Part shown: positions 29,716 through 37,317 of the stretch, in pieces
How positions within the stretch are numbered: the stretch's first letter is position 1
Layout of the letters: each line of letters starts with the position of its first letter
Source: Candidatus Brocadiaceae bacterium S225
GTDB taxonomy: Bacteria; Planctomycetota; Brocadiia; Brocadiales; Scalinduaceae
NCBI GenBank assembly: GCA_007859995.1
Contig: SMSL01000021.1
Location: forward strand, 1-37,317
Direction: 5' to 3'
DNA: 37,317 bases
Notes under the pieces: generated by a model
Database searches by the model: none
Told to the model about the DNA's origin: nothing
The model's input: the letters and a program-made list of their open reading frames with translations, nothing else
Made by a program: the position numbers and the translations under genes

Positions 29716-31800
29716 TCAGTGTCTCAACGCTTCAGTAATTTGCGGTACAATCTCTTCCGCATTTCCAACCATATAGTAATCAGAATGCTTAAAAACAGGT
29801 GCCAGTGGATCAGAATTAATGGCTACTATTATTTCGGAATTTTCAATACCAATTAAGTGTTGTATAGCACCTGAAATTCCGAGCGCTATATAAAGCCTGG
29901 GACTGACAGCGGTTCCTGTCTGGCCAACCTGGTGGGTACGGTTAATAAAGCCTTGCTCTACGGCTGCCCTGGAAGCCCCGAGTTCAACCTGACAGTCAAG
30001 TTTCTTTCTAATCACTGCGGCCAAGTCGTTTACAAGCTTATCATAATTATCCCTGCTCCTGAGACCTCTACCACCTGACACTATTACATCAGCGTTAGAA
30101 AGATTTGCACTTCCACCACTTAATTCAGTTTTAATAATATCAAACCCGATATCTGATTCGGCAAGAGTAGCGCCATGTTCTATTATATTACCCTTTCGGG
30201 AATGGTCTGGCCTGTTTTTTTTCATTACCCCGGGTCTGGCAGTAGCCATTTGTATTTTTGAATCCTTTGTAATAATAGTCGCCATTATATTACCACCGAG
30301 GGCAGGACGGGTCTGCATCAATATTGCAATATTACCTTGTCTTGAATTGTCCCTGATATCCAAACTGGTACAATCAGCTGTTAGTCCACAACCAAGGCGA
30401 TAAGCAATCATGGGCGCTAAAACTCTTCCTTGAGGAGTAGCTCCAAACAAAACGATTTGTGGATTATGTTTCTTTATCACATCAACAACAGCACTCCGGT
30501 AAGGTCCAGGCCTGAAATCTTCCAGAAGTACATCTTCAATTATGTGAACATCATCTGCACCGGCAGCAATAAGGTCGTTTGCCATATGTTTGCATTTGTT
30601 ACCTGCAATAACAACACCTACTCTTACCCCTAATGGTTTCGCCAGGTGAGTGGCTTTTCCTAAAAGTTCACAAGTAACGTCATTAGTCTTTTTACCATCA
30701 TGCTCAGCAATTACCCATACATCACCGGAATAACTGGTCTGTGTTGTCTTATATCCCTCAATTATTTCTTGTAACATTTTTTTAGTTAGTTTTTCCTGGA
30801 GATGTTCCTGAACCCTTTCAACAAGGGACTCATTCAGTTGATCTATTTTGGTGATCCCCAGCCTGGACAGGGCTTGCGTAACCTGTTTATACGCATTGAT
30901 TTCTTTATCAGTACCTTCATAATTACGCTGAAACAAACCTCCTGGCCTATCTGACGGAACTATATAATCGGTCTCTTCTCCTTCAAAAGCACCACTCGAT
31001 CCACCTTTTTTATAGGCCGACACCAACTCTTTAACAAACTCATCAATATTATGACAATGGATATTTTTTCTGGCGCCCTTCGGTGGTGGAAAAACTCTTG
31101 TCACACGTGTCTTAGATCCATCGTAACCAAACAATGTGGGTTTTATATCATCTGCGGTCCACTTAATTACTGCAAATCTGTTGGCCCACCGTGAACGCCG
31201 AAAAGATGCAAACAATGGGTATTCATAATTAGCAACTGTTACCACGTATGGTACCGCCTTAGGGCTTACCCACTGGTTGCCACCGGATACGATTTTCTCA
31301 ATTCGGAACTTACCATTAATAGACTCAACTTCTGTTGCATAGGCAATACAGGGTATTTGTAACTCCTCAGCTATTTGTGCGGGTACCTGAGCGGTATCAC
31401 CATCAACCGATTGCATACCCGATATCACCACATAATCATCATTCCCCTTAAATATATCTTTTGCTATTTTTTTTATGGCATATGCTAATGGATTAGCTGT
31501 TGCGGGGGTATCTGCACCCCCCAGTACTCTATCTGTGAGGAGAACAGCAGCGTCCGCGCTTCTGCTCAATGAATATGTCAAAATTTCTTTTGCCGTGGGC
31601 GGCCCCATTGTGAGACAAACTATCTCTCCGGGTGATAAGTGTTTCATCTTATTGGCAAACGCGAGTGCATCTGCATCAAGTTTGTTGATAACACTGGGTA
31701 ATGTGCCACGTTTTAAGGTACCGGTTTCAGGATTGAAAGCGTTGCCGGTAATTTGAGTTATGTCGGGGACCTGCTTAACAGTAACAATGTAGTTGCTCAT
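29716..31800 (-). CDS. etfBA: Fused electron-transfer flavoprotein beta-alpha (EtfB-EtfA)
   Basis: The 694-residue polypeptide joins EtfB (about 1-245; VKQVPDITQITGNAFNPETG, RVLGGADTPATANPLAYAIK, SVDGDTAQVPAQIAEEL) to EtfA (about 356-694). A polar linker of about 110 residues rich in Gly, Lys and Glu (KKGGSSGAFEGEETDYIVPS) connects them. EtfA carries the FAD signature VELGASRAAVEQGF, HQVGQTGTAVSPRLYIALGI and SGAIQHLIGIENSEIIVAIN. In most bacteria the two subunits are separate, so this fusion fixes a 1:1 stoichiometry. It receives electrons from an acyl-CoA dehydrogenase-type enzyme or NADH and passes them to the fixC product downstream. ATG 31800 is chosen; a TTG 12 nt upstream is weaker. Confidence 0.93.
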   Translation of the reverse strand: MSNYIVTVKQVPDITQITGNAFNPETGTLKRGTLPSVINKLDADALAFANKMKHLSPGEIVCLTMGPPTAKEILTYSLSRSADAAVLLTDRVLGGADTPATANPLAYAIKKIAKDIFKGNDDYVVISGMQSVDGDTAQVPAQIAEELQIPCIAYATEVESINGKFRIEKIVSGGNQWVSPKAVPYVVTVANYEYPLFASFRRSRWANRFAVIKWTADDIKPTLFGYDGSKTRVTRVFPPPKGARKNIHCHNIDEFVKELVSAYKKGGSSGAFEGEETDYIVPSDRPGGLFQRNYEGTDKEINAYKQVTQALSRLGITKIDQLNESLVERVQEHLQEKLTKKMLQEIIEGYKTTQTSYSGDVWVIAEHDGKKTNDVTCELLGKATHLAKPLGVRVGVVIAGNKCKHMANDLIAAGADDVHIIEDVLLEDFRPGPYRSAVVDVIKKHNPQIVLFGATPQGRVLAPMIAYRLGCGLTADCTSLDIRDNSRQGNIAILMQTRPALGGNIMATIITKDSKIQMATARPGVMKKNRPDHSRKGNIIEHGATLAESDIGFDIIKTELSGGSANLSNADVIVSGGRGLRSRDNYDKLVNDLAAVIRKKLDCQVELGASRAAVEQGFINRTHQVGQTGTAVSPRLYIALGISGAIQHLIGIENSEIIVAINSDPLAPVFKHSDYYMVGNAEEIVPQITEALRH

Positions 31801-31862
31801 TTTACATCCCAAAAAATTGCTTCGGTGTCATAGCGTATTAAAACAACTTGATAGTAATGTCA

Positions 31863-31902
31863 GCTAAAATAAAGCGTGCACCATAATGCAGTTTATTTTA
31901 GC
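31863..31902. promoter_or_regulatory. 11-bp perfect inverted repeat upstream of etfBA
   Basis: GCTAAAATAAA (31863-31873) and TTTATTTTAGC (31892-31902) are perfect inverted arms, with an inner TGCA pair and a TTTT after the right arm. It sits 63 nt before the etfBA start and 623 nt before korA2. It could be an operator for the divergent operons or a stem in the etfBA leader. Confidence 0.45.
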
Positions 31903-32334
31903 TTTTCTATGCTACATATGTTGGAACACCAATATCAAGTTAATTTTTAGAGTTTCACAGAATTTATGATGCCTGACACATATGGCATATAGGTTACCGC
32001 AACCGCTCTTTTCCTTTAATCTACTCTTTTTTCTGTTTTGAAAAATCGTCATCCTATGTTAAAAATAATATAGAGATTTTAATTAACCGGATATAAGAGA
32101 AAGGATAAAAACTTCTCGCATCATCTGGAGTCCCCGGAGAAAACTAAAAAATCTAATTCATGAGAAAGTCATAAAGGTTCATTCATGAGGGGCAATGGGT
32201 ATGTTAGCAATAGGTAGCTTTATGATTCAAAAAAACAAATGTTCAAAAACACAAAAAAAACTACTTGTAGACAACCATTTTACCATAATTGAGCCGTGAA
32301 CAGGAACTATAGGAAAGAGTAACTGAAAAAAAAT

Positions 32335-32366
32335 TTTATTTAAGGGTAGATTTATTTAAGAGTAGA
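32335..32366. repeat. 16-bp tandem repeat in the divergent promoter region
   Basis: TTTATTTAAGGGTAGA (32335-32350) is followed directly by TTTATTTAAGAGTAGA (32351-32366), with one mismatch. A run of nine G lies at 32414-32422. Both are in the 725-bp gap 31801-32525 between etfBA (- strand) and the second korA (+ strand). The gap shows no coding sequence and is AT-rich. Repeated sites at this distance could bind a regulator of the second korAB pair. Confidence 0.6.
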
Positions 32367-32525
32367 TATATAGTTTAATCACTAATATAGTTCTGATAAA
32401 TATTTTACATAAAGGGGGGGGGATTTTCTTTCTTCCCCTCTGTGTAATAAAATGTATTTACGGTAAAAAAAAAATATTTGTTTAGTTACCAGATGTATTG
32501 TTGTCAGTATCGACAAGGAATTTAA

Positions 32526-34238
32526 ATGCCATTTGATTTTAATATCACCATTGCCGGGAGTGCGGGACAGGGACTGCAGACAATTGCCGGAATTCTCACC
32601 AAGGTGCTTGCCGGAAATGGTTATCACCTTTTTACATCCCAGGACTATATGTCCAGAATTCGTGGCGGTCACAATTTCACCAATATTCGGGTGAGTGACA
32701 AGCCGGTATATTCTCCAACCGTGACTTCCCAACTACTGGTCGCGCTTGATCAGGAAAGTGTGGAAGTACATTATCAATCTTTAACCGGTCCCGCAATCAT
32801 TGTCCACGATTCCGATACCATAACGGTAAAAAAAGCGCGGAATATTCAAATCGTTGCGGTCCCCCTGACAAAATTATCAAATGAAAGCGGCAGCCCAGTT
32901 TATATAAACTCTGTCGCGGCAGGGGTTCTGTTTTCGCTTTTGAGGCTCGATCTTAAAGAACTCGTTGGTTTTCTGGAAACCCGCTTTGCAGAAAAATCAC
33001 CGGAACAAATTAAAGGGAATATAAATGCAGCCACAAAAGGATTCACATACACTTCAGAAAATTATCAAAATATTAAAACTACTATTGGCACGGTAAGAAA
33101 GAAGAACCGGATGTTGATAAATGGGGCGGAGTCAATAGCGATTGGGATGATCGCCGGTGGGGTTCGGTTTATCAGCGCGTATCCAATGTCACCCTCTACA
33201 GGAATCTTCATATATATAACCGGTAAGGCCAGGAAGTTTGGAATAATATCAGAACAGGCAGAGGACGAGATAGCTGCCTGCAATATGGCGCTGGGGGCAG
33301 GGGCTGCAGGCGCGCGTTCCGCTGTCACAACTTCCGGAGGAGGCCTTTCCCTGATGTGTGAAGGTATCAGTCTTGCCGGGGCAGCTGAAATTCCGGTAGT
33401 GATTGCAAATATGCAGAGACCCGGCCCCGCAACCGGGTTTCCAACACGTACCGCACAGGAGGACCTCGACCTGGTTTTGAATATAGGTCATGGAGAATTT
33501 CCTCGTTTTATTTTCGCTCCGGGTACAGCGGAAGAGGCCTTTTATACCTCCATTCACGCAATGAACCTTGCCGAAAAATATCAGGTACCCGTGTTTATAC
33601 TCGGAGATCAGCATCTGGTTGACAGCTCTATTACCCTGGACAAGCTCAATCCAAACAGGGTTAAGTACAAAAGCTATATGGTTAAAAGCGGCAATCTGAA
33701 AAAACCTTATCTTCGATATAAAAATACGAAGAGCGGTGTATCACCTCTGGCGTATTACGGACAGGATAAGGTAACGTTCATAGTAGATAGTCATGTACAT
33801 ACTGAGGATGGTCATATTTCCGAAGATATGGTTGTTGCAGAAAAACTGACGGAAAAACGCTTTAGAAAAATTAATGGTATGAAAAAAGAATTTTACGGGC
33901 CGCAGTATTATGGTCCGCAAAATGCTGAAACACTCTTTGTGTCATGGGGATCAACGTATGGAGCTGTCAGGGAGACCATAGATTACTTGCTTGAGAAGAA
34001 AAAGAGCGTAGCAATGATTCATTATAATAAGATATGGCCATTCCCTGTAGAGGAATCGATCAGGCTCCTGAAATCTAGAAAAGATATTCGTGTGGTTGAA
34101 AACAACTACCAGGCACAATTCAATAGATTGCTTAAGAGGGAAACCGGGATTGACACAGGAGAACCTGTCCTGAGGTACGACGGACGTCCATTCGACGTGC
34201 AATATATAATAGAAAAGTTTGAAAAGAGGCAGAAATGA
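32526..34238 (+). CDS. korA: 2-oxoacid:ferredoxin oxidoreductase, fused gamma-alpha subunit (second, divergent set)
   Basis: The 570-residue protein has a gamma domain (about 1-180; NITIAGSAGQGLQTIAGILT, SQDYMSRIRGGHNFTNIRVS) and an alpha domain (about 190-570). In alpha the usual YPITPST reads YPMSPST (219-225), and the TPP-site segments are EQAEDEIAACNMALGAGAAG and TTSGGGLSLMCEG. The QRPGPATGFPTRTAQEDLDL loop is kept. It clearly differs from the first set (19183) and pairs with its own beta gene, which starts four bases before its stop (ATGA). AAGGAA at 32515-32520 is a good ribosome site. The substrate is unknown. It is divergently oriented from etfBA, so the two operons may be co-regulated. 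Confidence 0.92.
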   Translation: MPFDFNITIAGSAGQGLQTIAGILTKVLAGNGYHLFTSQDYMSRIRGGHNFTNIRVSDKPVYSPTVTSQLLVALDQESVEVHYQSLTGPAIIVHDSDTITVKKARNIQIVAVPLTKLSNESGSPVYINSVAAGVLFSLLRLDLKELVGFLETRFAEKSPEQIKGNINAATKGFTYTSENYQNIKTTIGTVRKKNRMLINGAESIAIGMIAGGVRFISAYPMSPSTGIFIYITGKARKFGIISEQAEDEIAACNMALGAGAAGARSAVTTSGGGLSLMCEGISLAGAAEIPVVIANMQRPGPATGFPTRTAQEDLDLVLNIGHGEFPRFIFAPGTAEEAFYTSIHAMNLAEKYQVPVFILGDQHLVDSSITLDKLNPNRVKYKSYMVKSGNLKKPYLRYKNTKSGVSPLAYYGQDKVTFIVDSHVHTEDGHISEDMVVAEKLTEKRFRKINGMKKEFYGPQYYGPQNAETLFVSWGSTYGAVRETIDYLLEKKKSVAMIHYNKIWPFPVEESIRLLKSRKDIRVVENNYQAQFNRLLKRETGIDTGEPVLRYDGRPFDVQYIIEKFEKRQK

Positions 34239-35089
34239 CAAAAGTAAACGATTTTCACTATTCTGGTGAGAGGGCGTGGTGTCCGGGATGCGGGGATTAC
34301 GGCATACTTTCTTCGGTAGAAAACGCGCTTGCTAATTTGAAGAAAAAACCACATGAGGTTCTCATGGTTTCAGGAATCGGGCAGGCGGCAAAACTGCCTC
34401 ACTACATAAAAGCAAATGGTTTTGACGGCTTGCATGGCAGGGCATTGCCGGCAGCCTTTGGGGCTAAAGTGGCAAATCACAAACTCATGGTACTTGTCAC
34501 GAGCGGAGATGGAGACATCTATGGGGAAGGAGGCAACCATTTCATACATGCTATACGCAGAAATATCGATATTACCTTAATCGTTCATAATAATCAGATT
34601 TACGGCCTTACCAAAGGGCAGGCATCGCCTACCTCTGATTTGGGAATGGTAACGAAAACTCAGCCCGATGGTGTATTTACCATCCCTTTTAATCCATTAG
34701 AGATGGCGATTACTCTGGACGCAGCTTTTGTAGCGAGGAGTTTTTCAAAGGATATAGCGTTTACCACAAAGCTGATAGAGGAAGGAATACGCACTCCCGG
34801 TTTTTCACTCATCGATGTACTTCAGCCGTGCGTCTCTTTTAACCATGTTAATACATACAAATGGTACGGTGACCGGGTGTACCAACTTGACAATTCTTAT
34901 GACCCCGCAGACAAATCAAAAGCATATCAAAAATCAAGTGAATGGGGAGATAAAATACCGATAGGTGTTATTTACAAAAATTCCCGAAAAACTTATCTGG
35001 ATAATGTTATAAAACCCAGAGACCTTCCGTTGATTAAAAGAGAGACAAGTATTAAGGGCATAGAGTCATTAATTAATGAACTCTATTGA
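34235..35089 (+). CDS. korB: 2-oxoacid:ferredoxin oxidoreductase, beta subunit (second, divergent set)
   Basis: The 284-residue TPP-binding subunit has CPGCG (C16, C19) and LQPCVSFN (C199), two of the usual cluster-ligand sites. The third site, SGIGC in most KorB, is SGIGQAAK here (Q50). The TPP motif is SGDGDIYGEGGNHFIHAI with NNQIYGLTKGQASPTSD. The loss of one ligand means either a [3Fe-4S] cluster, a different ligand, or a distinct subfamily. The segment LPHYIKANGFDGLHGRAL is well conserved, so the protein is not a decayed copy. It is translationally coupled to its alpha-gamma partner. Confidence 0.92.
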   Translation: MTKVNDFHYSGERAWCPGCGDYGILSSVENALANLKKKPHEVLMVSGIGQAAKLPHYIKANGFDGLHGRALPAAFGAKVANHKLMVLVTSGDGDIYGEGGNHFIHAIRRNIDITLIVHNNQIYGLTKGQASPTSDLGMVTKTQPDGVFTIPFNPLEMAITLDAAFVARSFSKDIAFTTKLIEEGIRTPGFSLIDVLQPCVSFNHVNTYKWYGDRVYQLDNSYDPADKSKAYQKSSEWGDKIPIGVIYKNSRKTYLDNVIKPRDLPLIKRETSIKGIESLINELY

Positions 35090-35347
35090 ACAGTTTTAGT
35101 AGTTGACTGGCTGTCCGAGAATCGGTATTTTAACATCTTTTCGAGTCGTAAATCATTTAATATTAACAAAAGGTTTCTGATTCTGTTTTTTCGAATAGCC
35201 TGTCGATAGATGATTACACTCTTTAATTTGTATCTGATGCGGAATACAATTCTGAAACGAATTCAGCATGGGATTTATAATGGCATTTTCAGAATTCAAA
35301 AGTAATATTGTCTCGATTCTGGAAGATATAAAGTAAAAATAGCTGGT

Positions 35348-35473
35348 ACCTGAATTGAGCGATTTGAGTAACCGCATCCTTTAGGTTGCGTAACTTGCGA
35401 GGAATACACCTGCACCCATCTGATGATGCGAAACGCCCAGGCAACATATGGAATAGAATCGCTCAATTCAGGT
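35348..35473. repeat. Perfect 17-bp inverted repeat bracketing 92 bp
   Basis: ACCTGAATTGAGCGATT (35348-35364) and AATCGCTCAATTCAGGT (35457-35473) are perfect inverted partners. The enclosed 92 bp hold GTAACCGCATCC and GGTTGCGTAAC words that can pair internally, so the whole may fold as a branched RNA just upstream of the sigma-54 activator gene. No riboswitch class is recognised. The gap 35090-35510 has no gene. Confidence 0.65.
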
Positions 35474-35510
35474 GGTAATGGATACCGCTCTTAATTCAGG
35501 AGTATAAAAA

Positions 35511-37133
35511 ATGGCAAAAAAGAGAGCCGCAACGGGACGAAAGACAACCCCGAAGAAGGCGACATTGCCTAAAAAGAAAAAGCCCTCTGAACTTCGTAAA
35601 AAGGCAGAGAAACAGCTCAAATCTGATGTAATACCAATAGAGACACTTTCAGATGGAGAGGTGCGCAAACTTGCACATGAGCTTCAAGTATATCAGATCG
35701 AACTGGAGATGCAGAATGATGAACTCCGCGAAGCCCAGTTACTGATTGAAGAGTCCCGGCAGAAATACCTGGACCTGTTTGACTTTGCCCCGGTTGGATA
35801 TTTTACTGTCAATGAAAAAGGATTGATCCTGGAAGCAAATCTAACAGGCGCTGCAATGCTGAGAACAACACGAAGTTTGTTGGCTAAAGAACCCATATCA
35901 AAATTCATTGTGAGTGAAGATCAGGATAAATACTACCTATACCACAGAAATATTTATGACGGAAAACAAACCAGGGCGTGTGAATTAAAGATGGTCAGGA
36001 ACGATGGTACAGTTTTCCATGTACAACTTGAATGTACTGTATTACATGATTCAGACGAAGGCTCCAGACAATGTAGAACTGTATTAACTGATATTACCGA
36101 ACGAAAGTTTGCAGAGAGTAAGGTTGATGCAGCACATGAAGAGATTAAGAAATATAAAGAAAACCTTGAGGCAATCTTCAAGAGTATCAGGGATGGCATT
36201 ATTCTGGTAGATAGAGAATTAAAGATTGTTGAATTTAATGAATCTGCCAGAAGGATTTGTGGTTTTCCTGATATTAATAACGCCAGGGGTAAAAAGTTTG
36301 AATTACTGCATAAATATTGTGAAGGGGAATGTATTGATGCCCTTACGGAGACAAAAAGAACAAAGCTTCCTGCAGAAAGGGATCGTTTTGAGTGTTTCAA
36401 CATTAAGATGTGCAAATGTTTAGTTAGTGTTGCCACATACCCGCTTTTTGACAACAAGGATGAATTTAACGGTTGTGTCATAGTCGTGAGAGATGAAACC
36501 CGGCTTGCGATCCTTGAGAGCACTTTACAAGAGCGCCATCAATTTCATAATATTGTTGGTAAAAACGAAGAGTTACAGAAAATTTTCTCTCTGATTGAGA
36601 CGTTATCAGATACACCGACGACGGTGTTGATTACGGGTGAAAACGGTACGGGAAAGAGGTTGGTCGCTGAAGCATTGCATTACCATAGCAAGGGAGCACG
36701 AAATACTCCTTTTGTCGTGGTTAGTTGTTCCTCCTTGTCCGACAGTGTACTGGAGAGTGAGCTGTTTGGGCACGTTAAGGGCTCGTTTACCGGTGCTATC
36801 AGTGACAGAATGGGAAGGTTTCAAAAGGCTGAAGGCGGCACTATTTTCCTGGATGAAATAGGAGATATATCAAACACTATGCAATTACGTTTACTAAGGG
36901 TGCTTGAAGAAAGAGCCTTTGAAAAAGTCGGAGATTCAAATACCATCAAAGCAAATGTCAGAGTGATAGCGGCTACGAACCAGGACCTGAGAAAAAAGAT
37001 CAGTGAGGGTAAATTCAGGGAAGATTTGTACCACAGACTGAAGGTAGTGGAATTGAAGATACCCCCTCTCAGGGAAAGGTATGAAGACATTCCCCTTCTG
37101 GTAGAGCATTTTATACAAAAACTTAGGAATTAA
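35511..37133 (+). CDS. PAS-PAS-AAA sigma-54-dependent activator, C-terminally truncated
   Basis: The 540-residue protein begins with a Lys-rich tail (MAKKRAATGRKTTPKKATLP), a helical segment, PAS 1 (about 80-200; FDFAPVGYFTVNEKGLILEA), PAS 2 (about 215-330; a cysteine-rich KYCEGECID...CFNIKMCKC insert) and an AAA+ domain from about 344. Walker A is GENGTGKR, the sigma-54 contact loop is GSFTGA (usual GAFTGA), Walker B is GGTIFLDEIGD, and the sensor/arginine finger segment is FREDLYHRLKVVELKIPPLR. It stops at HFIQKLRN. The WPGNVREL segment and the Fis-type DNA-binding helix-turn-helix are missing, and IS DNA begins directly after. The gene is therefore probably disrupted. AGGAG (35498-35502) supports the start. 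Confidence 0.88.
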   Translation: MAKKRAATGRKTTPKKATLPKKKKPSELRKKAEKQLKSDVIPIETLSDGEVRKLAHELQVYQIELEMQNDELREAQLLIEESRQKYLDLFDFAPVGYFTVNEKGLILEANLTGAAMLRTTRSLLAKEPISKFIVSEDQDKYYLYHRNIYDGKQTRACELKMVRNDGTVFHVQLECTVLHDSDEGSRQCRTVLTDITERKFAESKVDAAHEEIKKYKENLEAIFKSIRDGIILVDRELKIVEFNESARRICGFPDINNARGKKFELLHKYCEGECIDALTETKRTKLPAERDRFECFNIKMCKCLVSVATYPLFDNKDEFNGCVIVVRDETRLAILESTLQERHQFHNIVGKNEELQKIFSLIETLSDTPTTVLITGENGTGKRLVAEALHYHSKGARNTPFVVVSCSSLSDSVLESELFGHVKGSFTGAISDRMGRFQKAEGGTIFLDEIGDISNTMQLRLLRVLEERAFEKVGDSNTIKANVRVIAATNQDLRKKISEGKFREDLYHRLKVVELKIPPLRERYEDIPLLVEHFIQKLRN

Positions 37134-37148
37134 GCAAAAATAAAATCC

Positions 37149-37317
37149 CTAATTCTTGTGATTGTCGAGAGGAGAAATTTTATAATTCCATTCTCCATGA
37201 AACTTCGCCTTTCGTATATTTAATCTAGCCATTTCTTCATCACTAATTTTAATGCCCGTTTCATATTGATTTTGATCAAGCATTGATTTAATCTCTAATC
37301 CTTTTTGTGTTCTTGTA
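37149..37317 (-). CDS. ISAzo13-like transposase, C-terminal part (runs off window)
   Basis: On the - strand the frame reads KGLEIKSMLDQNQYETGIKI, SDEEMARLNIRKAKFHGEWN, then YKISPLDNHKN and a stop. The order GL-x-LD-x-Y-x-TG-x-KISDEEM...L...FHGEWNY(T/K)I is the C-terminal hallmark of ISAzo13-family transposases. The 5' part is beyond the window. Its stop lies 16 nt from the end of the truncated sigma-54 activator gene, so the IS end falls within about 37127-37148. Confidence 0.85.
   Translation of the reverse strand, partial: TRTQKGLEIKSMLDQNQYETGIKISDEEMARLNIRKAKFHGEWNYKISPLDNHKN

Overview
This window looks like part of the chromosome of an anaerobic, AT-leaning Gram-negative-type bacterium. 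Two complete 2-oxoacid:ferredoxin oxidoreductases, a fused electron-transfer flavoprotein (ETF) with its quinone oxidoreductase, and an NADPH/ferredoxin-type flavoprotein operon all point to low-potential ferredoxin, NAD(P)H and quinone metabolism. An amrB/MEMO gene, a TIGR04283-type glycosyltransferase and an RRM glycine-rich RNA-binding protein fit, for example, an anammox-type planctomycete (Brocadiales), but the DNA alone does not prove that. No rRNA, tRNA or ribosomal protein gene is present, so taxonomy remains an inference.

Region 1 (1-9170) is a defence-like island on the + strand. A type I restriction-modification operon (hsdM, hsdS, a BRO-N protein gene, hsdR; 507-6518) is followed by an unnamed, tightly overlapped three-gene cassette (6812-9161): a protein of unknown function, a small beta-rich protein, and a cytoplasmic metallo-beta-lactamase-fold (ComEC/Rec2-type) hydrolase. 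Related leader sequences of roughly 120-150 bp precede both operons. HsdR carries an in-frame low-complexity insert that suggests transfer from a Bacteroidota-like source.

Region 2 (9171-12820) is a toxin-antitoxin and repeat zone, all genes on the - strand. It holds a hicAB pair and four generations of a repeated mazEF-derived unit. The last two are exactly adjacent tandem copies of about 1.07 kb. The antitoxin is intact in both. The MazF toxin is replaced everywhere by a 49-residue chimeric ORF.

Region 3 (13034-17800) is housekeeping and surface genes: a PP-loop tRNA-thiolation-like protein, amrB, two glycosyltransferases, and an orphan D12-class adenine methylase that seems to have a leaderless promoter.

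Region 4 (18345-23611, - strand) is a four-gene overlapping redox operon: a GltD-like flavoprotein with ferredoxin clusters, an FAD/NAD(P) oxidoreductase, and the alpha-gamma and beta subunits of a 2-oxoacid:ferredoxin oxidoreductase.

Region 5 (23950-27890) carries small or poorly characterised genes among gene fragments and repeats: a membrane protein, the RRM protein, two hypotheticals and a CysH-like PP-loop protein.

Region 6 (27970-35089) has two divergent electron-transfer operons. On the - strand are a fused EtfB-EtfA and a fused FixC-FixX-type ETF:quinone oxidoreductase, that is, a FixABCX-like set packed into two polypeptides. On the + strand is a second oxoacid oxidoreductase pair of a divergent type. 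They share a structured intergenic region of about 725 bp.

Region 7 (35511-37317) is a PAS-PAS-AAA sigma-54 activator that stops before its DNA-binding domain, right next to the 3' end of an ISAzo13-like transposase gene that runs out of the window.
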